From: an uncultured Sphaerochaeta sp.
GTDB lineage: Bacteria > Spirochaetota > Spirochaetia > Sphaerochaetales > Sphaerochaetaceae
Direction: 5' to 3'
NCBI RefSeq assembly: GCF_963666015.1
Contig: NZ_OY762555.1
Location: 1,798,001 to 1,862,000 of the forward strand
Length of the DNA stretch: 64,000 nt
Part shown: positions 36,143 to 44,319 of the stretch, in pieces
How positions within the stretch are numbered: position 1 is the stretch's first letter
Layout of the letters: every line of letters starts with the position of its first letter
Notes under the pieces: model-generated
Seen by the model: the letters and a program-made list of their open reading frames with translations, nothing else
Database searches by the model: none
What the model was told of the DNA's origin: nothing
Made by a program: the position numbers and the translations under genes

Positions 36143-36267
36143 GACAATACGCAAAGTAATTTTTACACTATACCCTTACAATACGCAGAGTATCGACTCA
36201 CTTCACCCCGACACATGGGTGGCTGCCTCCCCTTTTCGTTTAGCAGGACACTGACAGTTGTGTGGCA
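36143..36267. repeat. Direct repeat copy B (125 bp, decayed rpiR 3' end)
   Basis: Aligns along its whole length with 38182-38306. Both start GACAATACGC, contain two GACAATAC(G/A)C-AGAGTA boxes about 35 bp apart, and end in TGTGGC. The coding part has a one-base deletion relative to intact rpiR. The interval 36107-36465 holds this copy and then a promoter-like AT-rich region. Confidence 0.75.
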
Positions 36268-36465
36268 CCTTAAGAAGCAATACCACTTGATCCAGAGGGA
36301 GACTTCCTAGGCTCTTGAATACATGGGAGTTGATAGCTAATAGCTGTCTATATGCAATGTCCACAACCTTTAATTGTCATATTTTCGAAATTATCTATGT
36401 ACACTTTTATGACATTCGGTGGTATACTGATGGTACCAACACTTGGATTGGGGAGGAAGTAGGAA

Positions 36466-36801
36466 ATGACAATCGATATGGATTCAATCGGAAAAAGACT
36501 ACAAGAACTACGATTACAATCAGGATTGAAGCAAAAACATATTGCTGATTATCTTGGCGTTGATCAGAGCTTAATTGCAAGATTCGAAAGTGGCGACCGA
36601 GGAATGACCACAAGTACACTTGAAAAACTCGCTACATTGTATTGTTGTCCTGTAAGCACAATCCTATCTGGGGATCCGTGTGATTCTTCAATACAATTCT
36701 CTTTCAGAGCAAATGATATGAATACAGAAGATTTGGAGGCATTGGCAGCAATCAATGCTGTTGTATTGAACCAAATGGCGATGGATGACATAGACAGGTG
36801 A
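36466..36801 (+). CDS. XRE-family HTH regulator (antitoxin-like)
   Basis: 111 aa; lambda-repressor-type helix-turn-helix at about residues 8-62 (LQSGLKQKHIADYLGVDQSL, then RFESGDRGMTTSTLEKLA). The short C-terminal tail probably mediates dimerisation or partner contact. AGGA precedes the ATG. The stop overlaps the GTG start of the ImmA/IrrE gene (GTGA). In XRE/ImmA pairs the XRE protein represses and the protease relieves repression, so it probably controls this module. Confidence 0.9.
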   Translation: MTIDMDSIGKRLQELRLQSGLKQKHIADYLGVDQSLIARFESGDRGMTTSTLEKLATLYCCPVSTILSGDPCDSSIQFSFRANDMNTEDLEALAAINAVVLNQMAMDDIDR

Positions 36802-37562
36802 GTACACAGATGGACAAAATGAAACTAAGAACACAGGCAGAACAAATACGAAAGTATGTAGGAGAGGATTCAACATCTCCCATTGACATCTTTTCCCTGG
36901 TCAGGGGAATTCCTACAGTGACCTTGGTAGTATATCCTTTTGGTGAACATATCAGCGGGGCCTGTATAAAAAGTCCTAAATCAGCAGTTATTGCCATTAA
37001 TTCAACACAAACACTCGGAAGACAACGATTCTCGCTTGCTCATGAAATCTATCACTATTTCTTCAACCAAACCAAACATACCACCATTTGCCCCACAGCA
37101 ATTGACTCTGGAGATATTGAGGAGAGAAATGCTGACAGATTCGCATCCTATCTCCTTGTTCCCCCTGTAGCACTTGCCGAACAGACTGCAGCACTACAGG
37201 AAAATGCCAGAGGCACCATTACCGTCAACGATGTGGTCAGACTTGAACAACATTTCCAGGTAAGCAGGAAAGCCATGTTATTTCGCCTGCGTGAAGAAAA
37301 ACTCCTTTCGCTTGCCCAATCCAGAACAATGGAACAAAACGTCAAACAATCTGCATTGAACCTAGGTTATGAACTAACGCTCTATGAACCAAGGCCTAAA
37401 GAAAAGCAAAAGATAACATTGGGATATTACATCGAGAAAGTACAGAAGCTGTATGAAGAAAATAAAATATCAACAGGAAAGTATGAATCCTATCTCCTCG
37501 ATGCTTTCAGAGAAGACATAGTATTTGGACTTGAAAGCTCTGAGGAAGAATATGTTGACTGA
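36798..37562 (+). CDS. ImmA/IrrE-family metallopeptidase
   Basis: 254 aa; zinc peptidase motif LAHEIYHYFF (HExxH) near residue 92 and third-ligand region EERNADRFASYLLVP near 113. Start GTG 36798 overlaps the XRE stop. The C-terminal part past residue 150 is longer than minimal ImmA. Known relatives cleave their cognate XRE repressor (ImmA in ICEBs1, IrrE/DdrO in Deinococcus). Its 3' end overlaps the PIN-like gene by 11 nt, giving a three-gene module. Confidence 0.88.
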   Translation: MSTQMDKMKLRTQAEQIRKYVGEDSTSPIDIFSLVRGIPTVTLVVYPFGEHISGACIKSPKSAVIAINSTQTLGRQRFSLAHEIYHYFFNQTKHTTICPTAIDSGDIEERNADRFASYLLVPPVALAEQTAALQENARGTITVNDVVRLEQHFQVSRKAMLFRLREEKLLSLAQSRTMEQNVKQSALNLGYELTLYEPRPKEKQKITLGYYIEKVQKLYEENKISTGKYESYLLDAFREDIVFGLESSEEEYVD

Positions 37563-38085
37563 TCCCATTTTCTTTGACACGGATTGCTTGTCAGCATTCT
37601 TTTGGGTCAGGCAGGAGCACCTTCTCCAAATACTCTACCCAGGAAGGCTGGTGATTCCAGGCGAGACGTATACAGAGTTATCAAAGGTATCTCATCTAAA
37701 GGCGCAAGCAGATGGAATGATCAGCAGGGGGTGTTTACAGCTTGAGAATATCTTGGTGGCTTCTCGGGAATTCACTATTTTTTCCCAGTTAACCACTCCT
37801 CAAAAAGGACATGTAGCCATAGGTGACGGGGAGGCAGCATGCATTGCCTTGGTCATTACCCACAATGGAACCTTGGCTAGCAACAATATGAGAGACGTTG
37901 CCCAATATGTAAGGCAATACAACCTTGCACATATTACCACGGCGAGCATTCTGAAGGATGCACATGGTCAAAATGTAATCACAGAACAACAAGGCAATGA
38001 TCTTTGGAAATCCATGTTGGGAAAGCGTCGAAAACTTCCCAATACAACCTTCTCAGAGTATTTAGCTTCTCATTTGAAGCCATAA
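37552..38085 (+). CDS. PIN-like nuclease-domain protein (putative toxin)
   Basis: 177 aa with spaced acidic residues typical of PIN folds: FFDTDCLSAFF at the N-terminus, IPGETYTELSK near 40, IGDGEAACIALVI near 93 and LASNNMRDVAQY near 107. PIN toxins cut RNA. ATG 37552 is chosen inside the end of the protease gene because GAGGAAG lies just upstream; the frame is open to 37525. Third gene of the XRE/ImmA module, so the toxin or effector is the natural guess, not demonstrated. Confidence 0.75.
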   Translation: MLTDPIFFDTDCLSAFFWVRQEHLLQILYPGRLVIPGETYTELSKVSHLKAQADGMISRGCLQLENILVASREFTIFSQLTTPQKGHVAIGDGEAACIALVITHNGTLASNNMRDVAQYVRQYNLAHITTASILKDAHGQNVITEQQGNDLWKSMLGKRRKLPNTTFSEYLASHLKP

Positions 38086-38181
38086 TTGAATGGTTCATAC
38101 ATAGTTACTGTTTCATAGTGTCACTTTGTTTTTGGCTTAGTCTAGCAAGCGAATGGAATAGCTCTTGAACGTGAGGCTGAT

Positions 38182-38306
38182 GACAATACGCAGAGTAATT
38201 TTCCTATTCTACACTGACAATACACAGAGTAATGAACCACTTCACCCCGATACATGGGCAACGGCCTCCCAGCTCCGTTTGAGCAAGGCACTGACAGTTT
38301 TGTGGC
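38182..38306. repeat. Direct repeat copy C (3' end of intact rpiR plus downstream boxes)
   Basis: Source-like copy: includes the last codons and stop of the rpiR-type gene and two downstream GACAATAC boxes (38182-38202 and 38216-38233). Roughly four-fifths identical to copy B by eye. Confidence 0.75.
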
Positions 38307-39096
38307 GTCGGGCAAGGATCATGGTGTAGATCAGGTCCACCACCAAGAGTTGGGCGAATCGTGAAAGTGTAGCACCCTCCCGAAAGAGCGACTCACTGTT
38401 CACGACATTGAGGGTGTAGTCTGCCTGACGGGAGAGTGAGTTCCCCCCGATACGGGTAATGGCAATAACGAGTGCCCCATTCTTCTTTGCCTCCCTGGCT
38501 ACCTTGAGCACACTGCTCGACTCACCTGAGTATGAAATGGCGATCAAGACCCCTTCACTTCTCAGGGCACAAGCTTCCACGATTTGCATATCACTGTCAG
38601 CAGTATAGACTGCATGGAGCCCGAGGCGGGCAAGCTTCTGCTGGAAGTCATAGGCTACAATCCCTGATGCCCCGATACCTGCAATAAGCACATGGCTTGC
38701 TCCTAGGATTGCCTCAACAGAGGCTTCCAAAGCCCTGGGATCCACCACCTCCTCAATACCAGAGAGACTTTCGCAGGTGGATGAGACCACCATATGGACC
38801 AGCTCCCCAGTGGTGGTCTGCTCGGTAATCTTCTCGGTGGTTGTCTGTTCACTTGGCCGCTCTGAGGAGAAGACTTCCTTAGCCAAGGCCATGCGAAGAT
38901 CAGTAAAGCCCTTGTAGCCAAGACGGTTTGCCAGGCGTACACAGGCAGCTGCACTGCTTGTACTGCTGCTTGCAACCTCCTGGATTCCCATGGAAACCAC
39001 CTGCATCGGATTTGCCAAGAGAAACTGGGCAACTTTCCGTTCGCTCGGTGCCAGATTAGGCAGCACCTGTTTGATCACATATAAACATCCACTCAT
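38242..39096 (-). CDS. RpiR/MurR-family transcriptional regulator
   Basis: 284 aa: N-terminal HTH_6 domain at about residues 1-77 (NLAPSERKVAQFLLANP, RLANRLGYKGFTDLRMALAKE) and a C-terminal SIS sugar-phosphate-binding domain at about 120-255 (VLIAGIGASGIVAYDFQQKL, AISYSGESSSVLKVA). Divergent from the MurNAc-type transport/catabolic operon, hence probably its repressor, responding to MurNAc 6-phosphate as MurR does. Its 3' end is the parent of the direct repeats at 34683 and 36143. Confidence 0.9.
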   Translation of the reverse strand: MSGCLYVIKQVLPNLAPSERKVAQFLLANPMQVVSMGIQEVASSSTSSAAACVRLANRLGYKGFTDLRMALAKEVFSSERPSEQTTTEKITEQTTTGELVHMVVSSTCESLSGIEEVVDPRALEASVEAILGASHVLIAGIGASGIVAYDFQQKLARLGLHAVYTADSDMQIVEACALRSEGVLIAISYSGESSSVLKVAREAKKNGALVIAITRIGGNSLSRQADYTLNVVNSESLFREGATLSRFAQLLVVDLIYTMILARRHKTVSALLKRSWEAVAHVSG

Positions 39097-39126
39097 GGGA
39101 TAAGCATACCATACTTCCAGGAGATG

Positions 39127-39204
39127 TGAAAATAATTTTCAGAAATGAAATAAATTACATGAAAATTCTTTTTGATTTTTCTTGACAATAGCCCAAACCG
39201 GGCT
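39127..39204 (+). promoter_or_regulatory. Promoter/operator region of the MurNAc-type operon
   Basis: Palindrome TGAAAATAATTTTCA at 39127-39141 and a second RpiR-like site TGAAATAAATTACA at 39146-39159, followed by a consensus -35 TTGACA (39182-39187). A perfect AGCCC/GGGCT repeat (39190-39204) sits where the promoter spacer should be. The -10 is not clear. Confidence 0.5.
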
Positions 39205-39256
39205 GAACATGAAAGAGGAAGCAATTACTTTGCTTACAACACAAAAGGAGATTTTT

Positions 39257-40531
39257 ATGAAAAAACACGCACTGTTGGTACTCTGCATTGTCTTGGTTAC
39301 CACTGGTATGCTCTTCGGCGCAGGAACCAAAGAAGCTGCAGCTGCAGAAACAGAGAAAACCGTTCTGGAGTTCTGGACCTGGAGACCAGAGGATGTAGAC
39401 TTCTATGAAGGCCAGATCGCCCGCTTTGAAGCTGCAAACCCCGACATCGATGTCGTCCAGACAGCCCACAAGAACACCGAATACAACACCATCCTGGCAG
39501 CCTCCCTCTCCGGCGGAGCTGGACCTGATGTATTTCAGGGAAGAGCCTATGGTGGCTTGGCGACCTTCGCAGACAGTGGGTTCCTCGAACCCCTCGAGCA
39601 GTGGATGCCAGAGCTGAAGAACTACTCAGCTACAGCCCTCCTGGGTGCTACCAGCCCAACCGATGGCAAGATCTATGGAAGCCCTGCTGTCAGCCAGACC
39701 GTCTTCATGTACTACAACAAGGACATCTACAAAGAACTCGGTCTCTCCATCCCCAAGACCTGGGCACAGCTGATCAACAACTTCGAGGCAGCAAAGAAAG
39801 CCGGCTACATCCCCTTGGGCAATGGAGCGAAGGACGGATGGTGCCTGGAAACCATGCTTGGTGGAATGGGCCCCGGTTGGTATGGTGGAACCGACTTCTA
39901 CAATGCAGTGATCAAGGGTGAGAAGAATTTCCTCGACCCGTCCTTCATCCGCATGGTTGAAGAGATGAAAGCACTCTCGAAATACCTTCCCGACATGTAT
40001 ATGGGAATCGGTTATGAGGACATGAGATCGAACTTCTTCAACGAGATGTCCCCCCACTTGATCGCTGGATCCTATGAAGCAGCTTACTTCAATGCACAGA
40101 ATCCTGACCTGGATTGGGGCGTCTTTGCCGTTCCCGGCCAGAGAGAGAGCGATCCAGCCTATGTCTCGGTCTATGCTGACATGAACTTTGCGATGAATGC
40201 CAATTCCAAGTACAAGGATGCAGCAGTCAAGTTCCTGAAGTTCCTCTCCTCCAAGGAGTTTGGTGGGGCCATGGTAAGCGAACTGAAGATGGTCAGCTCC
40301 GTTCCTGGAGTGGATGCTTCTTCCGATCCCTTCATCGCCCGTGTCCTGGAACTGCAGGAACACGCAACCCCGTACTTGTTCCTCGTTGGATTCCGCTATC
40401 AGCAGCCAACCGGCAGCTCCCTCTGGCAGGCAGCAGCCCAAGGCGTGATGGCTGGTACTCTTGCTCCACGTGAAGCTGCAAAGCAGATTCAGGATGGAAT
40501 TGCCTCCTACTACGAGCCATTCCAGAAATAA
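39257..40531 (+). CDS. ABC sugar-binding protein, family 1 (CUT1)
   Basis: 424-aa periplasmic binding protein of a carbohydrate ABC importer. Signal peptide at about residues 1-22 (ALLVLCIVLVTTGMLFGAG), then LEFWTWRPEDVDFYE as the typical mature N-terminus. SBP_bac_1 landmarks: GGAGPDVFQGRAYGGLATFAD and GSPAVSQTVFMYYNKDIYKEL. ATG 39257 follows AAGGAG; the upstream extension to 39182 runs through the promoter. Neighbours murQ and a BadF kinase point to MurNAc or a muropeptide sugar as ligand. Confidence 0.92.
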   Translation: MKKHALLVLCIVLVTTGMLFGAGTKEAAAAETEKTVLEFWTWRPEDVDFYEGQIARFEAANPDIDVVQTAHKNTEYNTILAASLSGGAGPDVFQGRAYGGLATFADSGFLEPLEQWMPELKNYSATALLGATSPTDGKIYGSPAVSQTVFMYYNKDIYKELGLSIPKTWAQLINNFEAAKKAGYIPLGNGAKDGWCLETMLGGMGPGWYGGTDFYNAVIKGEKNFLDPSFIRMVEEMKALSKYLPDMYMGIGYEDMRSNFFNEMSPHLIAGSYEAAYFNAQNPDLDWGVFAVPGQRESDPAYVSVYADMNFAMNANSKYKDAAVKFLKFLSSKEFGGAMVSELKMVSSVPGVDASSDPFIARVLELQEHATPYLFLVGFRYQQPTGSSLWQAAAQGVMAGTLAPREAAKQIQDGIASYYEPFQK

Positions 40532-40543
40532 CACATTCCTTCT

Positions 40544-40569
40544 CCTACAGGGGCGTAAGCCTCTGTAGG
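40544..40569 (+). terminator. Intercistronic hairpin after the binding-protein gene
   Basis: 11-bp stem CCTACAGGGGC / GCCTCTGTAGG with one G-T pair and a GTAA (GNRA) tetraloop, then TTCCTTCTTTCTCTT. Acts as partial terminator or mRNA stabiliser. Confidence 0.65.
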
Positions 40570-40610
40570 GGTTCCTTCTTTCTCTTGTATTACCCAACCA
40601 AGGAACTCCC

Positions 40611-41525
40611 ATGCACCAAATACAGCGTAGCAAGACACTTTGGATACTCTTCTTCATTACCCCAGGACTGATGGTTGTGGGCGTTTTTATCCTGCTCCCC
40701 TTGTTCATGTCACTCTTCAACAGCCTCTTCTCCTGGAAGCAGCTGGTTCGACTCGACTTCGTAGGACTGGACAACTTCAAGCGACTGCTTACCACCTTCC
40801 CCTACCAAGAACGCTTTTTCAATGCACTGGGAAACAACCTTACCTGGTTCCTCTCCACCACGCTCATCCAAAACACGCTCGGGCTCATGTTCGGCTATCT
40901 CTTGAGCCGCAATCTCCCTGGTGCCCAGTTCTTCAAACGGGTATTCTTCATTCCCGTTCTCTTCTCCATCGTAGCGGTGGGGTTCCTCTGGGGCATGTAC
41001 CTCAAGCCCTCCGGCTTGGTGAACAGCTTTCTGAAACTAGTCGGTCTTGCCTCACTTCAACGCCCCTGGCTGGGTCTTGAGCATCTGGCAACACCTTCGA
41101 TCATTATGGTGAATATCTGGAGATGGGTTGGTTTCCCCTCCCTCGTATTCCTTGCTGCCATCGACAACGTTCCCCAGGAGTGCCTGGAGGCTGCATACCT
41201 GGAAGGGACCGGGGAGTGGAAACTCTTCTGGAAGATTATCTTCCCCCTGATCATCCCCTCTATCACGATTATCACGGTACTGACCATTATCGGGAGCCTT
41301 AATGTATTTGAGCAGATCTATACCATGACCGGCTTGGACGGAGCCCCGAACTACTCCACAGACACGATCGGGACGCTGTTCTACCGAACGGCCTTTGGCT
41401 CGATCGACGCAGGAAGCCCTGAGATTGGGATTGGCTCGGCAATCGGGCTGGTCATCTACATGCTGACCTTCACGGTCTCCCTACTCTCCATCTTTGTAAC
41501 CAGGAAACGGGAGGTACAGCTATGA
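40611..41525 (+). CDS. ABC sugar transporter permease, MalF type
   Basis: 304 aa, six hydrophobic helices. N-terminal FFITPGLMVVGVFILLPLF is typical of UgpA/MalF-type subunits, and the EAA loop EAAYLEGTGEWKLFWKIIFP is near residue 190. It overlaps the next permease by 4 nt (ATGA). No ATPase is encoded in the operon, as in systems using a shared MsiK-like ATPase. Confidence 0.92.
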   Translation: MHQIQRSKTLWILFFITPGLMVVGVFILLPLFMSLFNSLFSWKQLVRLDFVGLDNFKRLLTTFPYQERFFNALGNNLTWFLSTTLIQNTLGLMFGYLLSRNLPGAQFFKRVFFIPVLFSIVAVGFLWGMYLKPSGLVNSFLKLVGLASLQRPWLGLEHLATPSIIMVNIWRWVGFPSLVFLAAIDNVPQECLEAAYLEGTGEWKLFWKIIFPLIIPSITIITVLTIIGSLNVFEQIYTMTGLDGAPNYSTDTIGTLFYRTAFGSIDAGSPEIGIGSAIGLVIYMLTFTVSLLSIFVTRKREVQL

Positions 41526-42376
41526 TCACCGACTTCCGCTACCGTGGAGCCTCCACAGGAAAAAAGCTCTTCATCTCCATAGCCATCTTTGTGATGTCGC
41601 TGTATGTACTGCTCATCCTCTACCCCCTGATCAACATGGTGCTCTCCTCATTCAAGGGAAACCGAGCCATTCTCACCACCCCATTCTCCCTGCCTGAGGA
41701 GTTCAGTCTCTCCACCTATAAGACGGTGTGGATCGACAAGGGATTCTCCAGGTACTTCACCAACAGCTTGTTGGTGACCACCATATCGATGACCTTGGTA
41801 CTCCTCTTCGGCTCCATGGCTTCCTACGGGATAAGCCGCTACACTTACCGACTTAATACCCTGGTCTATATGCTCTTCCTGAGTGGCATCATGCTGCCAT
41901 TGAAGGCAGCAATCATCCCCCTCTTCCTACTGATCAAGACCTTGGGGCTAATCAACAAACCACTTTCGGTCATCCTGATCTTCATGGCAATGGGTCTTCC
42001 CTCCACCGTCTTCATCCTTGCTGGGTTCATGAAGGGGATACCCTTGGAGCTTGAGTATGCAGCCAAGATCGACGGATGTAATGACTTTGCCATCTATCGG
42101 CGTGTGGTGATGCCGATGGTTGCCCCGGCTATTGCCTTGGTAACCATCTACAACGCAGTACCGATCTGGAACGACTTCTTCTTCCCCTTGGTGTTCCTGC
42201 AGTCGGACAAGGTAAAGACCTTGCCTGTTGGACTTTCAACATTCTTTGGCCAGCACAGCACCAACTGGAGCCTACTCTTTACCGGCCTATCCATAGCAAT
42301 ACTGCCCATGTTGGTCCTGTACTTGTTCATGTCCAAGTACTTCATCAAGGGAATGACCGCAGGCGCGGTTAAATAG
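41522..42376 (+). CDS. ABC sugar transporter permease, MalG type
   Basis: 284 aa, six hydrophobic helices. EAA loop EYAAKIDGCNDFAIYRRVVMP near residue 178 and the C-terminal MSKYFIKGMTAGAVK ending characteristic of MalG/UgpE-type subunits. It pairs with the preceding MalF-type subunit and is followed 8 nt later by murQ. Confidence 0.92.
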   Translation: MITDFRYRGASTGKKLFISIAIFVMSLYVLLILYPLINMVLSSFKGNRAILTTPFSLPEEFSLSTYKTVWIDKGFSRYFTNSLLVTTISMTLVLLFGSMASYGISRYTYRLNTLVYMLFLSGIMLPLKAAIIPLFLLIKTLGLINKPLSVILIFMAMGLPSTVFILAGFMKGIPLELEYAAKIDGCNDFAIYRRVVMPMVAPAIALVTIYNAVPIWNDFFFPLVFLQSDKVKTLPVGLSTFFGQHSTNWSLLFTGLSIAILPMLVLYLFMSKYFIKGMTAGAVK

Positions 42377-42384
42377 GAGAATCC

Positions 42385-43296
42385 ATGTCCCATACCAATC
42401 TACCCACCACAGAGATGAGAAACCCAGCATCCTACCGAATCGATACCAAGAGCACGCTTGAGATACTCACCATCATCAACAAGGAGGACCAGAAGGTCCC
42501 TTTGGCGGTTGCCCAGAGGCTACCTGAGATCGCTTCCCTGGTGGATGATGTAGTTATCTCCTTCAAGAAGGGGGGAAGGCTCTTCTACATCGGTGCTGGG
42601 ACTTCAGGGAGGCTCGGGGTACTTGATGCCTCCGAGTGTCCCCCGACCTTTGGGGTGAAGCCCACCATGGTCCAGGGGGTTATCGCAGGGGGGCTTCCAG
42701 CCCTCACCACTGCCATTGAGTCGGCCGAGGATAATCCAGAGGCAGGTATTGAGGAGTTAAAGAAAAGAGCATTTACCAAGGATGATGTCCTGGTAGGAAT
42801 AACGGCAAGCGGTCAGGCCCCGTATGTCATCGGGGCGATGGCATGGGCGCAGGAATTGGGTGCAAAGGTTGGAGCAATCAGCTGCAACGAGTACTCAGCG
42901 GTGTTCAACCATGCTGACCATAAGATATACATAGCAGTCGATGCTGAGATCATCACCGGCTCAACGAGGATGAAATCGGGGACCGCCCAAAAACTGGTGC
43001 TGAATATGATCACCACTACCGCCATGATTAGAATCGGAAAGGTGTATAATAACTTGATGGTAGACCTGCTTCCCCTAAACTCAAAGCTGGTTGACCGTGC
43101 CAAGCGTCTGATCAGTGAGGTGACTGCCTGCAGCAGGGAGGAAGCGGAAACACTCTATGAGGCAAGCAACGGTAGTATTCGTGTTGCCATCCTCATGCAT
43201 TTACTCTCCGTCAATGCAGAGGAAGCCAAAAACTTGCTTGAGAAGAGTGATGGTAGCTTGAACCGGGCACTGGATAGCAGAGGAGTGGTACATTGA
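42385..43296 (+). CDS. murQ: N-acetylmuramic acid 6-phosphate etherase
   Basis: Cleaves the D-lactyl ether of MurNAc 6-phosphate to GlcNAc 6-phosphate. SIS-domain protein of 303 aa, full length. The signature GAGTSGRLGVLDASECPPTFG is near residue 71, and GITASGQAPYVIGAM and TGSTRMKSGTAQKLVLN carry the family's active-site residues. GGAG precedes the ATG. It overlaps the kinase by 4 nt. Diagnostic gene for MurNAc use. Confidence 0.95.
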   Translation: MSHTNLPTTEMRNPASYRIDTKSTLEILTIINKEDQKVPLAVAQRLPEIASLVDDVVISFKKGGRLFYIGAGTSGRLGVLDASECPPTFGVKPTMVQGVIAGGLPALTTAIESAEDNPEAGIEELKKRAFTKDDVLVGITASGQAPYVIGAMAWAQELGAKVGAISCNEYSAVFNHADHKIYIAVDAEIITGSTRMKSGTAQKLVLNMITTTAMIRIGKVYNNLMVDLLPLNSKLVDRAKRLISEVTACSREEAETLYEASNGSIRVAILMHLLSVNAEEAKNLLEKSDGSLNRALDSRGVVH

Positions 43297-44219
43297 GAGA
43301 AGGCTTTACCTTTGGTATTGATGGAGGGGCAACACGATCACGTCTTGCCGTCCAGGATGTAGAGGGGAATCGTGTACGCTTGGTAACCGGTGGACCGACC
43401 AACCTCTACACAGGAAAACCCGAAGAGGCTGCCCTGCACCTACGTGAGCTCTTTGACCAGGTTAAGGAGTTTGGTCCGTTCAAGGCAGGATGCATCGGCT
43501 CGGCAGGACTGGGAAGAGAGCAAGAGAAAAACACCTTTTCCGGTATTCTGGAGACGCTGCTTCCCTCTGTCCCTGTTATGCTCTGCAGTGACGGCGAAAT
43601 TCTCCTGGCCGGTGGACTTGGTGGCCCTGAGGGATATGCCTTGATCAGCGGGACAGGCAGCATCGCCCTGAGCAGGACCAAGGAAGGAAAAACCATGCGC
43701 GCAGGTGGCTATGGATACCTGCTGGGTGATGAGGGCTCTGCCTACTGGATCGCTCACCAAGCATTGAAGCGGTCCCTCCGCTCCCTCGAGAGGAGAGACC
43801 TACCCACTACTATGCTGGAAAGTCTCCTCGAAGCCTGTGCCCTACAAAAAAGCGAGGAGTTGGTCTCCTATGTACACCACCAGGCAAGCAAGGCTGACAT
43901 TGCCTCCCTCGCCCCGATTGTGACCACGTTTGCGATACAGGAAGACCCCTTGGCGCTTGCAATTCTCGAACAAGCAGCAAGGGAGTTGGTTACCTTAATC
44001 CTGGCGGTGCAGAATCCAGAGATCCAGAACAATGAACTGGTGGTAGCGGGCGGTGTTTTGGAACACGACCCAATCGTGCGTCCACTGTTCGAAACCTTTC
44101 TTTCTGAGCGATTGGAACACCTTGTCATCATTGAAAGCAGAGGAACGGCTCTCGATGGAGCATGCCTGCTGGCAAGGGAGTTGGAGAGAAAAGAAAAGTC
44201 TAATCATTTACTTATATAA
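43293..44219 (+). CDS. BadF/BcrA-family kinase, probable MurNAc/GlcNAc kinase
   Basis: 308 aa, ASKHA-fold ATPase: phosphate-1 loop GIDGGATRSRLAV, then GGPTNLYTG, LISGTGSIALSRTKEG near residue 112 and the DEGSAYWIA motif near 146. Starts with TTG 43293 overlapping the murQ stop (TTGA), GGAG upstream. Clostridial MurK, a member of this family, phosphorylates MurNAc and GlcNAc. Since ABC import does not phosphorylate, a kinase is needed before MurQ, and this is the only candidate here. Confidence 0.87.
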   Translation: MREGFTFGIDGGATRSRLAVQDVEGNRVRLVTGGPTNLYTGKPEEAALHLRELFDQVKEFGPFKAGCIGSAGLGREQEKNTFSGILETLLPSVPVMLCSDGEILLAGGLGGPEGYALISGTGSIALSRTKEGKTMRAGGYGYLLGDEGSAYWIAHQALKRSLRSLERRDLPTTMLESLLEACALQKSEELVSYVHHQASKADIASLAPIVTTFAIQEDPLALAILEQAARELVTLILAVQNPEIQNNELVVAGGVLEHDPIVRPLFETFLSERLEHLVIIESRGTALDGACLLARELERKEKSNHLLI

Positions 44220-44282
44220 AGATAACAATACCTAGCAAGCAGTTCAAGTCCAACATTTCTTCGCTAATTTGCCTTGCATATG

Positions 44283-44306
44283 TGTAAAGTATGATGTAAA
44301 GTGTGA
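44283..44306 (+). repeat. Tandem 12-bp repeat in the cassette promoter
   Basis: TGTAAAGTATGA directly followed by TGTAAAGTGTGA, 11 of 12 identical, ending just before the GGAGG of the TIGR04255-type gene. Likely operator for the HTH protein of the cassette. Confidence 0.45.
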
Positions 44307-44319
44307 TTGGAGGCTAGGT

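Noticed and set aside
36178..38233. GACAATACGC-AGAGTA boxes about 35 bp apart, considered as a CRISPR fragment
   Set aside because: Only two copies at each of two places, inside a larger duplicated segment, with no array or cas genes.
39626..40795. 389-codon ORF on the minus strand
   Set aside because: It is antisense to the sugar-binding protein gene, with no recognisable domain and no ribosome-binding site.
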